A stretch of DNA of 64,000 nt from an uncultured Aquimarina sp. (GTDB lineage: Bacteria > Bacteroidota > Bacteroidia > Flavobacteriales > Flavobacteriaceae). The stretch's first letter is position 1. Each line of letters begins with the position of its first letter. Position numbers and translations under genes: made by a program. The stretch is taken from assembly GCF_947500065.1 (NCBI RefSeq), contig NZ_CANMQT010000003.1:310001-374000 (forward strand), written 5' to 3'. Of this stretch, positions 63,391-64,000 are shown piece by piece. The notes below the pieces were generated by a model that was not told the origin of the DNA, did no database searches, and was given only the letters and a program-made list of their open reading frames with translations.

Positions 63391-64000
63391 TTACAATTTC
63401 GCCCCAACTAAAATCCATATCCGTTTATCTTCTTCTTTTTTCCATCTACCGAAGTCTTTAATTTCTGTTTTAATAGTAAAACCAGCTTCTTGTAATTCTT
63501 CTTTTACATAATGCATCGCTAAGGTATGTGCATCTGTTTGTTCATCTCTTGATTTATTAAGCAAGTGTTTTTTGAATTTTTCTATGAGTACGATCTTCCC
63601 TTCGGGTTTAAGAGCTTTTTTAACGTGAGCTAATATTTCTTTATAATCATCCATTTCATGATATGTATCCAAAATGATTACAACATCCAATGAATTATCT
63701 GGTAATTTTGGATCATCATAATCTCCTAAAATAGTTTTTACATTTTTCAGTTTTCGTTTCTTCAGATGCTCATCTAGTTTCTCTAACCGATCTTTTCTTA
63801 CATCTACAGCATAAACCTGTCCTGTTTCCCCTACTTTATTAGCTATATGAATTGACAAATATCCTTCATGACAACCTATATCCGCAACAATACTGCCTGG
63901 ATTGATTTCTGCAATTTTAAATATCTCCGACACCTTCATCCAGGCATCTCTCTCTTCCCAATCGTTCTCTTTATATTGCGAATAACTACTGTTAAAACCA
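63391..64000 (-). CDS. Class I SAM-dependent methyltransferase (partial, cut at right edge)
   Basis: The frame is open from the stop at 63391 to the window end, so the N-terminus lies outside. An internal ATG at 63939 exists, but the preceding residues (YKENDWEERDAW) belong to the same conserved family start. Motif I VADIGCHEGYLS, motif II AVDVRKDRL, then VVIILDTYHEMDDY and GKIVLIEKFK fit a UbiE/ArsM-type Rossmann methyltransferase. Substrate unknown. Confidence 0.85.
   Translation of the reverse strand, partial: GFNSSYSQYKENDWEERDAWMKVSEIFKIAEINPGSIVADIGCHEGYLSIHIANKVGETGQVYAVDVRKDRLEKLDEHLKKRKLKNVKTILGDYDDPKLPDNSLDVVIILDTYHEMDDYKEILAHVKKALKPEGKIVLIEKFKKHLLNKSRDEQTDAHTLAMHYVKEELQEAGFTIKTEIKDFGRWKKEEDKRIWILVGAKL

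Overview
The window looks like a chromosomal segment of a marine-type member of the Flavobacteriaceae (Bacteroidota), possibly Aquimarina-like; the genus is a guess. The signs are low GC, start codons without Shine-Dalgarno sequences, promoter-like TTG-N19-21-TAnnTTTG sites, a secreted protein with a C-terminal type IX secretion sorting domain, SusC/CarboxypepD-type outer-membrane receptors, DUF5777/DUF3667/DUF6660-type proteins, and several LytS/LytTR pairs. I saw no tRNA, rRNA, CRISPR array, transposase or prophage gene. Both edges cut genes: an S9 oligopeptidase on the left and a SAM methyltransferase on the right.

Layout. 1-4064: S9 peptidase fragment, then a 1047-residue multidomain beta-helix/CBM/PA14 T9SS cargo protein. 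4122-10221: a three-gene operon (trypsin-like membrane protease, secreted unknown, secreted TPR protein) divergent from an MBL-fold hydrolase. This trypsin+MBL pairing recalls AVAST type I and related conflict systems, but no STAND NTPase is present. 10384-12110: M28 aminopeptidase and a 131-bp MITE-like palindrome. 12149-29303: two mirror-image signalling/transport modules, each with a LytS-type kinase, a LytTR regulator and an ABC exporter. Between them lie a CarboxypepD/beta-barrel receptor and a membrane AraC regulator; an ankyrin-phosphatase fusion sits beside the first. 29447-36082: class C beta-lactamase-fold hydrolase, ECF sigma with a likely anti-sigma, LamG lipoprotein and penicillin-acylase-family lipoprotein. 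36154-40864: SelO with a small partner, DUF3667 protein and M28 lipoprotein.

40947-48470 holds two paralogous copies of an OB-fold / YceI / DUF5777 barrel cassette. They point away from each other around a membrane-anchored LytTR regulator, a Lipoprotein_15-type lipoprotein and a mini cytochrome c. Then come a 43-residue double-glycine-like peptide gene (48607-48738, minus), two unknown secreted proteins, and a 68-residue HTH protein whose divergent promoters are embedded in an inverted repeat. 52110-64000: DUF2147, aldehyde dehydrogenase + DUF779, a zincin lipoprotein, RlmF, a DEAH helicase, an FKBP-YceI fusion, a ToxR-like winged-helix membrane protein, a TonB-dependent receptor with a DUF6660-like His/Cys-rich protein, and the partial methyltransferase.

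The best candidates for undescribed biology are the trypsin/MBL/secreted-TPR locus, the inverted OB-YceI-DUF5777 cassettes with their redox/lipoprotein centre, and the small-peptide and small-HTH loci with their visible promoters.
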